The notes below the pieces were generated by a model, which worked only from the letters and a program-made list of their open reading frames with translations, did not search any database and had not been told where the DNA came from. The position numbers and the translations under genes are program-made. From Sphingosinicella sp942492965 (GTDB taxonomy: Bacteria; Pseudomonadota; Alphaproteobacteria; Sphingomonadales; Sphingomonadaceae), in the NCBI GenBank assembly GCA_942492965.1, contig OW818656.1, positions 3,658,001 to 3,722,000 of the forward strand: a stretch of DNA of 64,000 bases. Reading direction: 5' to 3'. The first letter of the stretch is position 1; every line of letters starts with the position of its first letter. This document shows positions 25,587 through 34,697 of this stretch, piece after piece.

Positions 25587-26735
25587 ATGCGTCTCAATGA
25601 TTGTCACAATATCGCGGATTTTCGCAAACTCGCGAAAAAGCGCCTGCCTGCGCCGGTGTTCCACTACATCGATGGCGCGGCCGACGACGAGATTACGCTC
25701 GCGCGGAGCACCGCGGCGTTCAATGACTGCGACCTGGTGCCGCGCATTCTCGCGGGCGTGGAAACGGTGGACATGTCCACCACGCTGTTCGGCAAGCGCA
25801 TCGAAATGCCGCTGTTCCTCTCGCCGACCGCGCTCCAGCGCCTGTTCCATCACGACGGCGAACGTGCCGTGGCGCGCGCGGCGGAAAAGTTTGGCACGTT
25901 CTGCGGGATTTCCAGCCTCGCGACCGTGAGCCTCGAGGAGATCGGGCGCACGATTTCCACGCCGAAGCTGTTCCAATTCTATTATCACAAGGACCGGGGC
26001 ATTAACCGGGACATGATCCAGGCGGCAAAAGCCGCCGGGTTCGATGCGCTGGCACTCACCGTGGACACGATTGTCGGTGGGAACCGCGAACGCGATTTCC
26101 GCACGGGTTTCACGACGCCGCCGAAACTCACGCCGTCGAGCCTGCTCAGTTTCGCGACCCATCCCTCGTGGACGCTGAACTACTTGCTCCGCGAGCGCTT
26201 CGAGCTTCCGAACCTCAAGAATCACATCAAGCAGGGCAGCAACACGGCGGTGACGGTCAGCGAATATTTCACCTCGCTGCTCGATCAGACGATGGACTGG
26301 AAAGCCGCCGAGGCGATCCGCGCCGAATGGGGCGGGCCGTTTTGCCTGAAGGGCGTGATGTCTGCTGAATGTGCGCGCCGGGCGATCGACATCGGGGCGA
26401 GCGCGATCATGATCTCCAACCACGGCGGACGGCAGCTCGACGGGTCGCGCGCGCCGTTCGACCAGCTTGCCGAGATCGTCGATGCCGTGGGCGACCGGCT
26501 GGAGGTGATTCTCGACGGCGGCGTGCGGCGCGGCACGCATGTGCTGAAGGCGCTGTCGATGGGCGCGAAAGCGGTTTCGGGCGGGCGTCTCTATCTGTAT
26601 GCGCTCGCAGCGGCGGGGCAGCCGGGTGTCGAACGCATCCTCGGTAAGCTGCGCGGCGAGATCGAGCGCGACATGAAGCTGATGGGCGCGCGAACGCTTG
26701 CCGATCTGTCGCGTGAGAACCTGCGCTTCCGCTAG
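25587..26735 (+). CDS. lldD: FMN-dependent alpha-hydroxy acid dehydrogenase (L-lactate dehydrogenase type)
   Basis: Oxidises L-lactate or a related 2-hydroxy acid with FMN and passes electrons to the respiratory chain or oxygen. In 382 residues: YIDGAADDEITLARS (substrate Tyr region), LFLSPTALQRLFHHDGE, LFQFYYHKDRGINRDMI, LTVDTIVGGNRERDFRTGF, the FMN Lys in FCLKGVMS, the catalytic His-Arg in ISNHGGRQLD, and LDGGVRRGTHVLKALSMGA. GGGGAG precedes ATG 25587. Family members also act on glycolate or mandelate, so the substrate is not certain. Confidence 0.9.
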   Translation: MRLNDCHNIADFRKLAKKRLPAPVFHYIDGAADDEITLARSTAAFNDCDLVPRILAGVETVDMSTTLFGKRIEMPLFLSPTALQRLFHHDGERAVARAAEKFGTFCGISSLATVSLEEIGRTISTPKLFQFYYHKDRGINRDMIQAAKAAGFDALALTVDTIVGGNRERDFRTGFTTPPKLTPSSLLSFATHPSWTLNYLLRERFELPNLKNHIKQGSNTAVTVSEYFTSLLDQTMDWKAAEAIRAEWGGPFCLKGVMSAECARRAIDIGASAIMISNHGGRQLDGSRAPFDQLAEIVDAVGDRLEVILDGGVRRGTHVLKALSMGAKAVSGGRLYLYALAAAGQPGVERILGKLRGEIERDMKLMGARTLADLSRENLRFR

Positions 26736-27877
26736 GCTGCGGCCGGAACTTTCTCCGCCCTGTCATCGACCTGCGCGGCGATGCCGCCGCCACGGCGCTT
26801 GGCGATGAAAAGGGCTTCGTCGGCGCGGCTGATGAGGGGTTCGAGATCCTCGGCGCGGTCGTCAGAAACTGCGTAGCCGATGCAGGTGGATATCTTCGCG
26901 ACCGTCCCGCCGAGCCTGAACGGCTGGCGGATTGCCGCCTCGATGCGCCTTGCGAGCACGGCGGCTTCTTCCGGGTGCTTCATGCCGCACTGGACGACCG
27001 CGAACTCGTCGCCGCCGAGCCGCGCCGCCATGTCGGATTCGCGGATGATGTAGGCGAGACGCTTGCCGACTGCCGCGAGCAGAGCGTCGCCCACGGGATG
27101 GCCGAGTTCGTCGTTGACGGTCTTGAAACCGTCGAGATCGAGGCAGTGCACCGCGACGAGCCCGGCGCGGGAATTGAGCGTAACTTGCTCCTCGAACCAT
27201 TCGCGAAGCGCGAGGCGATTGGGTAGGTCGGTGAGGCCGTCGATGCGCGCGAGATTGCCGAATGTGATGCGCCGGCTGATCTCCCGCACCGTGAAACGGT
27301 AGCGATCGAGCAGGCTGCGGATGCCGCCGGCGAACAACGCGGTCATCATCGCAGCGGTGGCCCAGTAGCTCTCGTTCGGCACCACGAAGGCCGCAACGAT
27401 GCCCGGTACGATACCGATGACCATGCTGGCGATCGCAAGGCGCGGACGCAGCGCCATTCCGGCGGAAACCCCGGCGCCGTAGCCGACGAGCATCGTAACG
27501 GTGAACAGATGCGCTTCGGGTGCGGGCAACATGAAGATGCGTACGCCATACGCGCCGAGACACACTGCGAAGGCCAGGTAAGTGACTGCAAAGCGCCGCT
27601 CCAGCCGCCGCGCGCGTTCGACGCCGAGCCCCGTATCCAACGACTCCTTGCGGCCGCCAAAGGCGACGGCGAGCCGAACGAGACTCGTGAGCGTTCCCGC
27701 GGCCACGATGAGCGCGAGCGTCATGTCGCCGGTATTGCGAACCACCAGAATGCCGCCCGCGATGAAGCCGACGCTCATGATCAGTGAAGGGATGAACGCC
27801 GCGTAGAGGCTGCGCACCAGATCCACATAGATTCCGTCGAGCACGGTCTCTGCCCGCGGGAAGAACGCCCGTTTCAT
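26732..27877 (-). CDS. Membrane-anchored GGDEF diguanylate cyclase
   Basis: Makes cyclic di-GMP from two GTP. The 381 residues have six or so membrane helices up to about 195 (for example SLIMSVGFIAGGILVV, MVIGIVPGIVAAFVV), then a complete GGDEF domain: LTDLPNRLALREWFEE, LDLDGFKTVNDELGHPVGDALL, and the intact active-site loop RLGGDEFAV. No RxxD inhibitory site directly upstream is evident. The stop overlaps the lldD stop by 4 bases. A CtrA-like box lies about 75 bases upstream. Confidence 0.93.
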   Translation of the reverse strand: MKRAFFPRAETVLDGIYVDLVRSLYAAFIPSLIMSVGFIAGGILVVRNTGDMTLALIVAAGTLTSLVRLAVAFGGRKESLDTGLGVERARRLERRFAVTYLAFAVCLGAYGVRIFMLPAPEAHLFTVTMLVGYGAGVSAGMALRPRLAIASMVIGIVPGIVAAFVVPNESYWATAAMMTALFAGGIRSLLDRYRFTVREISRRITFGNLARIDGLTDLPNRLALREWFEEQVTLNSRAGLVAVHCLDLDGFKTVNDELGHPVGDALLAAVGKRLAYIIRESDMAARLGGDEFAVVQCGMKHPEEAAVLARRIEAAIRQPFRLGGTVAKISTCIGYAVSDDRAEDLEPLISRADEALFIAKRRGGGIAAQVDDRAEKVPAAA

Positions 27878-27948
27878 ACGCTACCCGTACCCCGCAACTC
27901 ATCCTTAGCTCTCTCAGGAGCCGTTCGTGCGAGGTTTCCCGAAGCGGA

Positions 27949-27963
27949 TTGAAGCAAGGTTAA
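27949..27963 (-). promoter_or_regulatory. CtrA-like full box upstream of the GGDEF gene
   Basis: The minus strand reads TTAA-CCTTGCT-TCAA, seven of eight matches to TTAA-N7-TTAA, 72-86 bases before the GGDEF start. Together with sciP in the window this fits CtrA control of c-di-GMP, but a single match is weak evidence. Confidence 0.3.
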
Positions 27964-28038
27964 CGCGCGCGTCAAAAGCGACGGGCCGAGAGGGGCGGGC
28001 CCGGTTGCGGGTCGCGGTTGCCGCGCTAAAAGAGAGGC

Positions 28039-28671
28039 ATGTGGGGTCGCTTTCTTTCCGCCTTGTCGCTTTTTGCCGTTGCGGCCTGCTCGAGCGGAGC
28101 GCCGCCGGTTTCCGGACGCCCGCCGGAATCGCGCCCGCCGGAAGACGCGGCGGCCTGCTTCGCGCGGCTCGATCGCATCCAGGGACTGAAGTATCGCAAG
28201 CTCGATCCACATGTCGAAGGCCAGTGCGGATACGAGAACGCCGTGCTGCTGCTCGACATCGGCGTGCCTGTCGCCGGGCTGAAGGCGGTTTCGTGTCCGG
28301 TCGCCGAATCGCTCTACCGGTGGGTGCATGAGGGCGTGCGCCCGGCAGCGCGTGATCATTTCGGAGCGGACGTCGTGCGCATCCAGAGCTACGGCAGCTA
28401 TGCCTGCCGCACGCGCAACAGCCAGCCGGGCGCGCGGCTTTCCGAACATGCGCGTGCGAATGCGGTCGATGTCGCGAGCTTCACGCTGGCGAACGGTCGC
28501 ACCGTCGCGGTGAAATCGGGCTGGCGCGGGTCGGGGGACGAGCAATCGTTCCTGCGCGCCGCGCACCGCGCGGGCTGCGCCCGGTTCAACATCGTCATCG
28601 GTCCCGACGGCGATGCCTTTCATCAGGATCACCTGCATCTCGATATGGGCCGTGGGCCATATTGCCGCTGA
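28039..28671 (+). CDS. Extensin-like C-terminal domain lipoprotein
   Basis: A 210-residue protein with a lipoprotein signal (FLSALSLFAVAAC, lipobox AVAAC). The domain belongs to the extensin-like/peptidase M15-like family: ACFARLDRIQGLKYRKLDP, SYACRTRNSQPGARLSEHARANAVDVASFTLANG (His and Asp of a possible zinc site), and the C-terminal AFHQDHLHLDMGRGPYC. Related folds cleave D-Ala cross-links or bind peptidoglycan, so a cell-wall role in the envelope is likely. AGAGAG precedes ATG 28039. Confidence 0.85.
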   Translation: MWGRFLSALSLFAVAACSSGAPPVSGRPPESRPPEDAAACFARLDRIQGLKYRKLDPHVEGQCGYENAVLLLDIGVPVAGLKAVSCPVAESLYRWVHEGVRPAARDHFGADVVRIQSYGSYACRTRNSQPGARLSEHARANAVDVASFTLANGRTVAVKSGWRGSGDEQSFLRAAHRAGCARFNIVIGPDGDAFHQDHLHLDMGRGPYCR

Positions 28672-28703
28672 CGCAGGCTGTTTTCGGCGCTAGAGACCCC
28701 CGC

Positions 28704-29582
28704 ATGGACGACAAGACCAAAGTTTCGCACCGCACTTTCCCCTCGGCGGAAGAAGACGCAGCGGTTGCCGAGAAATCGACGCCGATCCCGCAAACCGAGC
28801 ATCCGAGCTATCGGCTCGCGTTCCAGGACAAGGACTTCCTGCTGCGCGAGGAGCTGCGCCCCGTCCGCTTCCAGCTGGAATTGCTGAAGCCCGAGATGCT
28901 GCTGAAAGAGCACGGCATTGCCTCGACATTCGTGCTTTATGGCTCGGCGCGCATCCCGTCCCCGGAAACCGCGGACGCGCTTGTCGCTGCGGCGCGGACG
29001 GACTGGGAGAAGCGGGTCGCCGAGCGACTGCGCGCCAAGGCGAAATATTATACGGAGGCCTACAAGCTTGCCTATCTCGTCTCCTCGCTGCCACGCGAGG
29101 ATGGCGAACGCCAGTTTGTGATATGCTCGGGCGGCGGCCCTTCGATCATGGAGGCGGCGAACAAGGGTGCGCACGACGCGGGAGCCGAGTCCGTCGCGCT
29201 CAATATCGTGCTGGAGCACGAGCAGCTGCCGAACCAGTACGTGACGCCGGCGCTTTCGTTTCAATTCCACTATTTTGCGCTTCGGAAGATGCACTTCCTG
29301 ATGCGCGCGAAGGCGGTGGCGGCGTTCCCCGGCGGTTTTGGCACGTTCGACGAGCTGTTCGAGACGCTGACGCTCATCCAGACGCGCAAGATCAAGCCGA
29401 TGCCCGTGCTGCTTTTCGGCCGCGAATTCTGGGAACGGATCGTCAACTTCGAGGCGCTTGCCGAGGAAGGCACGATCGCGCGCGACGATCTCTCGCTGTT
29501 CCATTTCGTGGAAACGGCGGAAGAGGCTTGGGAAATCGTCGCGGGCTTCTATGAAATTTCTGCTATGGGTGGTCCCTGCTAG
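28704..29582 (+). CDS. LOG family protein (nucleoside monophosphate phosphoribohydrolase-like)
   Basis: A 292-residue protein with the family motifs FVICSGGGPSIMEAANKGAHDAGAE and PGGFGTFDELFETLTLIQT (PGGxGTxxE). LOG enzymes release cytokinin bases or cleave purine monophosphates. The N-terminal about 80 residues and a long helical insert make it a long-form member. ATG 28704 is chosen; the frame upstream overlaps the extensin-like gene end. Confidence 0.88.
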   Translation: MDDKTKVSHRTFPSAEEDAAVAEKSTPIPQTEHPSYRLAFQDKDFLLREELRPVRFQLELLKPEMLLKEHGIASTFVLYGSARIPSPETADALVAAARTDWEKRVAERLRAKAKYYTEAYKLAYLVSSLPREDGERQFVICSGGGPSIMEAANKGAHDAGAESVALNIVLEHEQLPNQYVTPALSFQFHYFALRKMHFLMRAKAVAAFPGGFGTFDELFETLTLIQTRKIKPMPVLLFGREFWERIVNFEALAEEGTIARDDLSLFHFVETAEEAWEIVAGFYEISAMGGPC

Positions 29583-29618
29583 GGCGGCGGTAGACGACCG
29601 CCCGAACCGGGGAGGGGG

Positions 29619-30878
29619 ATGGGCGAAGCGCGGGACAGCGCGGCACGCATCGAGGCGCTGGATGTCCTGCGCGGCATCGCCATTCTTGGCATCATGCTGC
29701 TCAACATCTGGGGCATGGGCAGCGTCCCCGGTGTCGAATCCGATCCCCGCATTCCCGGCTGGAGTTTCGCTGACCGCACCGTTTGGTGGCTGCAGCAGCT
29801 GTTCGTCGAAGGCACGATGCGCGGCCTGCTCTCATTGCTGTTCGGCGCGGGGTTCGTGATTCTCGCGTCCCGTCCACGCGAAGGGCTGTCCGCGTTTTCG
29901 ATCTACTATCGCCGCATGGCCGCGCTCATCGCGTTCGGGCTTGTCCACGGCTATCTGCTGATGTGGCCGGGCGATATCCTGCTCATCTACGGGATTGCGG
30001 GGCTGTTCCTTTATCCCTTCCGCGATCTTCCCGCGCGCGCGCTCATCGGCCTCGGCCTCGGCGGGGTGGCGGTCATCACTGCAATCGGCACTGCAGCAGT
30101 CGTCGAAGGCATGAATACGCGCGAACATGCCGAAGCCGCCATCGCAGTCGGCGCAAGCGAAGACGATGAGCGCATCCTCGCCTGGCAGGACTATCTGGCT
30201 GCCATCCAGCCTGACCTGGAAGCGGACGCGCATTCTCGGGCCGCGCGGCAGGGAAGCCTTGCCGACAATCTCGCTTACAAGGTGACCATCGCTATCAAAT
30301 GGAACGATCTTCCCGGGCTCAGCTGGTGGTCGCTCGACGCGCTGGCAATGATGCTGCTCGGCGCCGGGCTATTCAAGGCAGGTTTCCTCGGCGGGAGCTT
30401 GCCGCGGGACATCTATCTCAAGGCAGCGCTGGCGGGCTACGCGATCGGCGTTCCGATCAATTTCATTGAGACCGAGCAGCTGGTTTCGGCCGGTTTCATG
30501 GTCCCGATCCCGATTTCGGAGGTGACCTACCAGATCGGGCGCCTCGCGACCACGATCGGGCACGCGGGGCTGGTGCTGGCGACCCTGCAAACCGCGCGCG
30601 GGCGGCACATGCTAGGGATATTCGCGGCGCCGGGGCGTATGGCGCTCACGACCTACATCGGCGAGACACTGATCGCGCAGTGGCTATTGTTTCCGGGCTT
30701 CGCGCTCGGGCTGCACGGCAGCATCTCTGTTGGCGAGAGCTGGCTGATCGCGCTTAGCATCGCGGTCGTTTTGACGGCGTTCAGCACATGGTGGCTGCGG
30801 CGATTCAGCATGGGCCCGCTCGAATGGCTGTGGCGCTGGCTCACATACGGCCAGCGCCCAGCCTTCAAGCGCGTTTAG
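29619..30878 (+). CDS. DUF418 family membrane protein
   Basis: A 419-residue inner membrane protein with about ten helices. The N-terminal RIEALDVLRGIAILGIMLLNIWGM and the RGLLSLLFGAGFVILASR segment are hallmarks of DUF418/YeiB proteins; the C-terminal ARMALTTYIGETLIAQWLLF-like stretch and SWLIALSIAVVLTAFSTWWLRRFSMGPLEWLWRWLTYG finish the family pattern. The function is unknown; related acyltransferase-3 proteins share the topology. GGGGG precedes ATG 29619. Confidence 0.9.
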   Translation: MGEARDSAARIEALDVLRGIAILGIMLLNIWGMGSVPGVESDPRIPGWSFADRTVWWLQQLFVEGTMRGLLSLLFGAGFVILASRPREGLSAFSIYYRRMAALIAFGLVHGYLLMWPGDILLIYGIAGLFLYPFRDLPARALIGLGLGGVAVITAIGTAAVVEGMNTREHAEAAIAVGASEDDERILAWQDYLAAIQPDLEADAHSRAARQGSLADNLAYKVTIAIKWNDLPGLSWWSLDALAMMLLGAGLFKAGFLGGSLPRDIYLKAALAGYAIGVPINFIETEQLVSAGFMVPIPISEVTYQIGRLATTIGHAGLVLATLQTARGRHMLGIFAAPGRMALTTYIGETLIAQWLLFPGFALGLHGSISVGESWLIALSIAVVLTAFSTWWLRRFSMGPLEWLWRWLTYGQRPAFKRV

Positions 30879-31537
30879 TGCGTCGCTTCCGCGGGCGCTT
30901 CCGCCGGGACGGCGGCGGCCTGTTCACCGGCGGCGGGCGCGGCGCCCGATGCAGCCGCGTCGGCCGGCGCCTCGGCGGCAGGAGCCTCGGCAACCGCCGG
31001 CGCGGCCGGCAGCGGCAGCGGGCTGTCGCTCTGCGAATTGAGGTAGACGAGCAGGTCTGCGCGATCCTGCGGCTTCGAGATGCCCGCGAAGCTCATCTTG
31101 TTGCCGGGAATGTATTTGCGGGGCGATTCGATCCAGTGGCTGAGTTCGTCCCAGCCCCAGTTGCCGCCATGGCCCTTCACGGCGTCCGAATAGGCGAAGC
31201 CCGCGAGGTGCGCGACCTTGGCGCCGAGAATGCCGTAGAGGTTCGGGCCCTGGCCGTTCGCGCCGCCCTTGTTGATGGTGTGGCAGGCGGCGCACTTCTT
31301 GAACTGCGCTTCGCCCTTCGCCGGGTTGGCGGTGGCGAGGAACGCGGCGATCGGCTGCACGGCTTCGGCGGCACCAGCGCCGGCTTCAGCCTCGACCTCG
31401 ACGCCTTCGACGACGTAGCCCTTGGTTTCGGAGTGGCCGGGCGCGTAGACGAATCCCGTGAGGATCGACAGGCCAAGCACCGCAATCGCGGCCGCGAGCA
31501 CCCAGCCGATAATCTTGTTCCATTCGTAACTGTCCAC
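30875..31537 (-). CDS. Membrane-anchored cytochrome c with Ala/Pro-rich tail
   Basis: A 220-residue CycM-like class I cytochrome c. One N-terminal helix at about 8-30 anchors it to the inner membrane; the haem site is CAACH (Cys82, Cys85, His86), and Met148 in GNKMSFAGI is the sixth ligand. In alphaproteobacteria such anchored cytochromes carry electrons from the bc1 complex to cytochrome oxidase. The last about 45 residues are Ala/Pro/Glu low complexity, an unusual tail. GTG 31537 has GGAGGG upstream. The stop overlaps the DUF418 stop by 4 bases. Confidence 0.9.
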   Translation of the reverse strand: MDSYEWNKIIGWVLAAAIAVLGLSILTGFVYAPGHSETKGYVVEGVEVEAEAGAGAAEAVQPIAAFLATANPAKGEAQFKKCAACHTINKGGANGQGPNLYGILGAKVAHLAGFAYSDAVKGHGGNWGWDELSHWIESPRKYIPGNKMSFAGISKPQDRADLLVYLNSQSDSPLPLPAAPAVAEAPAAEAPADAAASGAAPAAGEQAAAVPAEAPAEATH

Positions 31538-31684
31538 TGCGCCCTCCGAAGAGCGGGGCTTTTCGTCGAGCCCCCCGGTTCAAAATCGCGCGGAACATAG
31601 TTTCAGGAGTCGGGCTTGCCAAGCACCAGATCGCCGCAGGCTGCGCTTGACGCGGGAAGCCCCCGCGCCGCAAAGAGCGCGGCG

Positions 31685-32578
31685 ATGCAGAACTATCCCG
31701 AATCCGCCGCGAGGCTCGTTGACGAGCTTGCACAAGCTGCTGAAAAAACGCCGGAAACGGCGGTCGCGTTTCAGGGTGCTCCCGGCGCTTACTCGCATCA
31801 GGCCGCACGCGAGATGGCGGAGGGTGCGCCGACGCTGCCGTGCCTGTCCTTCTCCGACGCGATCGATGCGGTGCGCGAGGGGCGTGCGGGGCGTGCAATC
31901 ATCCCGATCGAGAACTCGCTGCACGGCCGCGTCGCCGACATTCACTTCCTGCTGCCGGAGTCGGGGCTGTGGATCGTTGCCGAGCATTTCGTGCGCGTGC
32001 GGCACTCGCTGCTCGCGGTGCCGGGAGCGGCGCTTTCGGACGTGAAGGTCGCGATCAGCCACCCGCAGGCGCTCGGCCAGTGCAGGAAGCGGCTTCGCGA
32101 ATGGGGCATCAGCCCGGTCGCGTCGTTCGATACCGCCGCTTCAGCTGCGAAGGTCGCGGACGATGGTGACAAGACCGTTGCCGCAGTCGCCTCGCAGCTT
32201 GCCGGTCAGCTCTACGGTCTCACGCCGCTTGCCGAGGGGATCGAGGACGAGGCGCACAACACCACGCGCTTCGTGTCGCTTGCGCGTGAACCGTCGATGC
32301 CGGAGGCAGGGCTTCCCGCGATGACTTCGCTGCTGTTCGAAGTGCGTTCGGTGCCCGCCGCACTCTACAAGGCGCTCGGCGGTTTCGCCACAAACGGCGT
32401 CAACCTCACCAAGCTCGAAAGCTACATGCGCGACGGTCAGTTCCAGGCCGCCGAGTTTTACGTGGACATCGAAGGGCGCCCCGACGATCCCAACGTCGAA
32501 CGCGCACTCGATGAGCTCAAGTACCACACCAAGTGGGTGCGGATGCTCGGCACCTATGCGCAGGCGCGCTCACGCTAA
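31685..32578 (+). CDS. pheA: Prephenate dehydratase
   Basis: Converts prephenate to phenylpyruvate in phenylalanine synthesis. The 297 residues contain VAFQGAPGAYSHQAAREM, IPIENSLHGRVADIHFLL, the catalytic region DEAHNTTRFVSLAR (TTRF motif), and a C-terminal ACT domain with LTKLESYMRDGQFQAAEFYVD (ESRP-like ESYM) for Phe feedback. ATG 31685 matches homologue starts as I recall them, but a TTG at 31616 with AGGAG 7 bases before it is a serious alternative adding 23 residues. Ends 9 bases inside the convergent serine hydrolase gene. Confidence 0.93.
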   Translation: MQNYPESAARLVDELAQAAEKTPETAVAFQGAPGAYSHQAAREMAEGAPTLPCLSFSDAIDAVREGRAGRAIIPIENSLHGRVADIHFLLPESGLWIVAEHFVRVRHSLLAVPGAALSDVKVAISHPQALGQCRKRLREWGISPVASFDTAASAAKVADDGDKTVAAVASQLAGQLYGLTPLAEGIEDEAHNTTRFVSLAREPSMPEAGLPAMTSLLFEVRSVPAALYKALGGFATNGVNLTKLESYMRDGQFQAAEFYVDIEGRPDDPNVERALDELKYHTKWVRMLGTYAQARSR

Positions 32579-33853
32579 ATCTGCGGCGAGCGCTTTCCCC
32601 AGTTCTTCGGGGAGCGGATAGGCCTGCTGGGGCATGTACTGCGTCATCAGCACGACGCTGAGCTTCTGCGCGGGGAGCGCCGAGGCGAGCGTGCCTGCCG
32701 CGCCGCCCCAGCCGTAGCTGCCGGGGATGAGGCCCGGCCCCGGCGCGATCACCACGCGGCCGCCCGCGCCGTATCCCTGATTGCCTTCATAGAAGATGCC
32801 CTTGGGGAGCAGGTTCGAAACCACGAGCTTCGCGGCTTCGGGCGAGATGATCTGCGCGCCGCCATGTTGCCCCCCGTTCGCGACCATGCGCATGAAGCGC
32901 ATGTAGTCGTCCGCCGTCGACACGAGTCCGCCGCCGCCCGCCGGGTAGCTGGCGGGGACGGCATATTCGGTCTTCGGCGGGACATCGACGGGCACAAGGT
33001 TGTTGCTGTGCAGCAAATAGTTGGTCGCCAGCCGGTTCATCGACGCGGCGGGCACTGAGAAGCCCGTGTCGTGCATGGCGAGCGGCGCCAGCAGCCGTTC
33101 CTGCAGCACCGTTTCAAAGGGCTTCCGCGCGACCTTTTCGATGACGGCGCCGAGCACATCGAGCGAAATGCTGTAGTGCCACGTCGTGCCGGGGTCGGCG
33201 ACGAGGGGCAGTTCAGCAACCGCGTTCGCGAACGCCTGCAGGCTGCTCGGCGATTCGCCGTCGCCCGGCTCGCGCCCGACCGTGCGCATCCCCGGCATCA
33301 GGCCGAAGCGACGATAGGCCTTGCCGACGGCGTTCGGCATGAAATGGTAGGTGAACCCGGCCGTGTGCGTCAGCAGGTGGCGCACCGTGATCGGTCCGCT
33401 CGCAGCGCGCGCTTCAAGGCTGGTCGCCGGATCGATCGCGACCTTCATGGCCTTGAACGCGGGGAGGATGTCGGCGATCGGCTGATCGAGGCCGAGCGCG
33501 CCTTCGCTGATCATCTGCGCGGCGAGCACGCCCGTGACCGGCTTCGTCATCGAATAGATGCGCCAGATGCTCTTCGCATCGACCGGCGTTTCGCGCTGCA
33601 AACCGAGCGTTCCCGCGCCGGTATAGAAGGCAGGGGCGTCGCCGTTGCCCACGCCGATGATCATGCCCGCCACCTTGCGCTCCGCCACATAGCGCTCGGC
33701 AAGCGCCTTCAGCGCCGTCCAGTTGCGGACAGGTGCGGCGGCGGGGGCAGGGCTTCGGGACGTCGCGGCGCAAGCCGGAAGTAGGGCAAGACCGCCGAAA
33801 GCGGCGATTCCGCCTAGGAGGCTGCGACGGTCGAACCCGGATTGCAAAGTCAT
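32570..33853 (-). CDS. Serine hydrolase of the beta-lactamase (class C/esterase) family
   Basis: A 427-residue exported protein. The N-terminus has twin arginines and a lipobox (RRSLLGGIAAFGGLALLPAC), suggesting Tat export and lipidation. The active site is SMTK (Ser-x-x-Lys) in IWRIYSMTKPVTG, with the Tyr motif in WHYSISLDVLG and a third-site GGAAG in GWGGAAGTLA in place of the KTG of true penicillin-binding enzymes. Such proteins are usually esterases or D-aminopeptidases rather than antibiotic beta-lactamases. No signs of transfer. Confidence 0.88.
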   Translation of the reverse strand: MTLQSGFDRRSLLGGIAAFGGLALLPACAATSRSPAPAAAPVRNWTALKALAERYVAERKVAGMIIGVGNGDAPAFYTGAGTLGLQRETPVDAKSIWRIYSMTKPVTGVLAAQMISEGALGLDQPIADILPAFKAMKVAIDPATSLEARAASGPITVRHLLTHTAGFTYHFMPNAVGKAYRRFGLMPGMRTVGREPGDGESPSSLQAFANAVAELPLVADPGTTWHYSISLDVLGAVIEKVARKPFETVLQERLLAPLAMHDTGFSVPAASMNRLATNYLLHSNNLVPVDVPPKTEYAVPASYPAGGGGLVSTADDYMRFMRMVANGGQHGGAQIISPEAAKLVVSNLLPKGIFYEGNQGYGAGGRVVIAPGPGLIPGSYGWGGAAGTLASALPAQKLSVVLMTQYMPQQAYPLPEELGKALAADLA

Positions 33854-33937
33854 CGGCGACGATTCCCCTGTTGGCTACGTGGCTTATAAATGCCACATGA
33901 GTGCCATGGAAAAACAGGACGTCAACGGCGGAGCGGC

Positions 33938-34687
33938 ATGAAAGTCATCGCAGTCTTCAGCCTGAAGGGCGGCGTCGGCAAGACGTCCGTGGCTGTCAAC
34001 CTCGCGCATCTCCTTGCAACGCAGGCCAAGCGGCGCACGCTGCTTTGGGATCTCGACGCGCAGGGCGCGGCATCGGACCTGCTGCAGGTCGAACCGAGCA
34101 AAAAGGCCCGCAAGCTGTTCGCCGGAAGCGGCGGCGGCGATATCGAGGCCTATATCGTGCCGAGCAAGTGGCCCGGCCTCGATGTGCTCGCGGCGGACGA
34201 ATCGCTCCGCAAGCTCGATGTCCAGCTCGTCGAATCGCAGCGCGCGAAGCTGCTGGCGAAGCGGCTCGCGGCCGTGGCAGGCGAGTACGACCGCGTCGTG
34301 CTCGATTGCCCGCCGGGTTTCGGCTTGCTCGCTGACCAGATTTTCCGGGCAGCGGACCTGATCGTCGAGCCGATGACGATGTCGCCGCTCTCGGCGCGCA
34401 CCAACGAGCAACTCGCCGAGCATCTGACGCGGCACCACAAGGGCGAGCCGCCGGTGATGCCGGTGTTCACGATGGTCGACAAGCGCCGCGCGCTGCACCG
34501 TGAGACGCTCGAGGCCTGCCCGGACGTCCATGCGATCCCGTATTCGAGCAAGGTCGAGGAAATGGCGGTCTACTGCCTGCCGCTCGCCGAGATTGCGCCG
34601 GATGCCCTGGAAACCAAGGAATTTTCGAAGCTGGTGACGGCGATCGAACGCAAGCTCACCCGCCCGGCGCGGCCGCGAAAGGCCTGA
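33938..34687 (+). CDS. ParA/MinD-like ATPase
   Basis: A 249-residue deviant-Walker P-loop ATPase: FSLKGGVGKTSVAVNLAHLLA (with the signature Lys), LLWDLDAQGAASDLL (Walker A prime/Asp), and RVVLDCPPGFGLLADQIFRAADLIVEPM (Walker B). It lacks a ParA N-terminal DNA-binding domain and no parB or parS lies next to it, so it is an orphan positioning ATPase or a regulator rather than the main chromosome segregation ATPase. ATG 33938 has GGAG before it. Confidence 0.88.
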   Translation: MKVIAVFSLKGGVGKTSVAVNLAHLLATQAKRRTLLWDLDAQGAASDLLQVEPSKKARKLFAGSGGGDIEAYIVPSKWPGLDVLAADESLRKLDVQLVESQRAKLLAKRLAAVAGEYDRVVLDCPPGFGLLADQIFRAADLIVEPMTMSPLSARTNEQLAEHLTRHHKGEPPVMPVFTMVDKRRALHRETLEACPDVHAIPYSSKVEEMAVYCLPLAEIAPDALETKEFSKLVTAIERKLTRPARPRKA

Positions 34688-34697
34688 CCGCCGCGCG

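Noticed and set aside
32570..33853. Antibiotic-resistance beta-lactamase
   Set aside because: It has SxxK and YxS motifs but no KTG box; the arrangement fits esterase or peptidase members of the family, so no resistance role is claimed.
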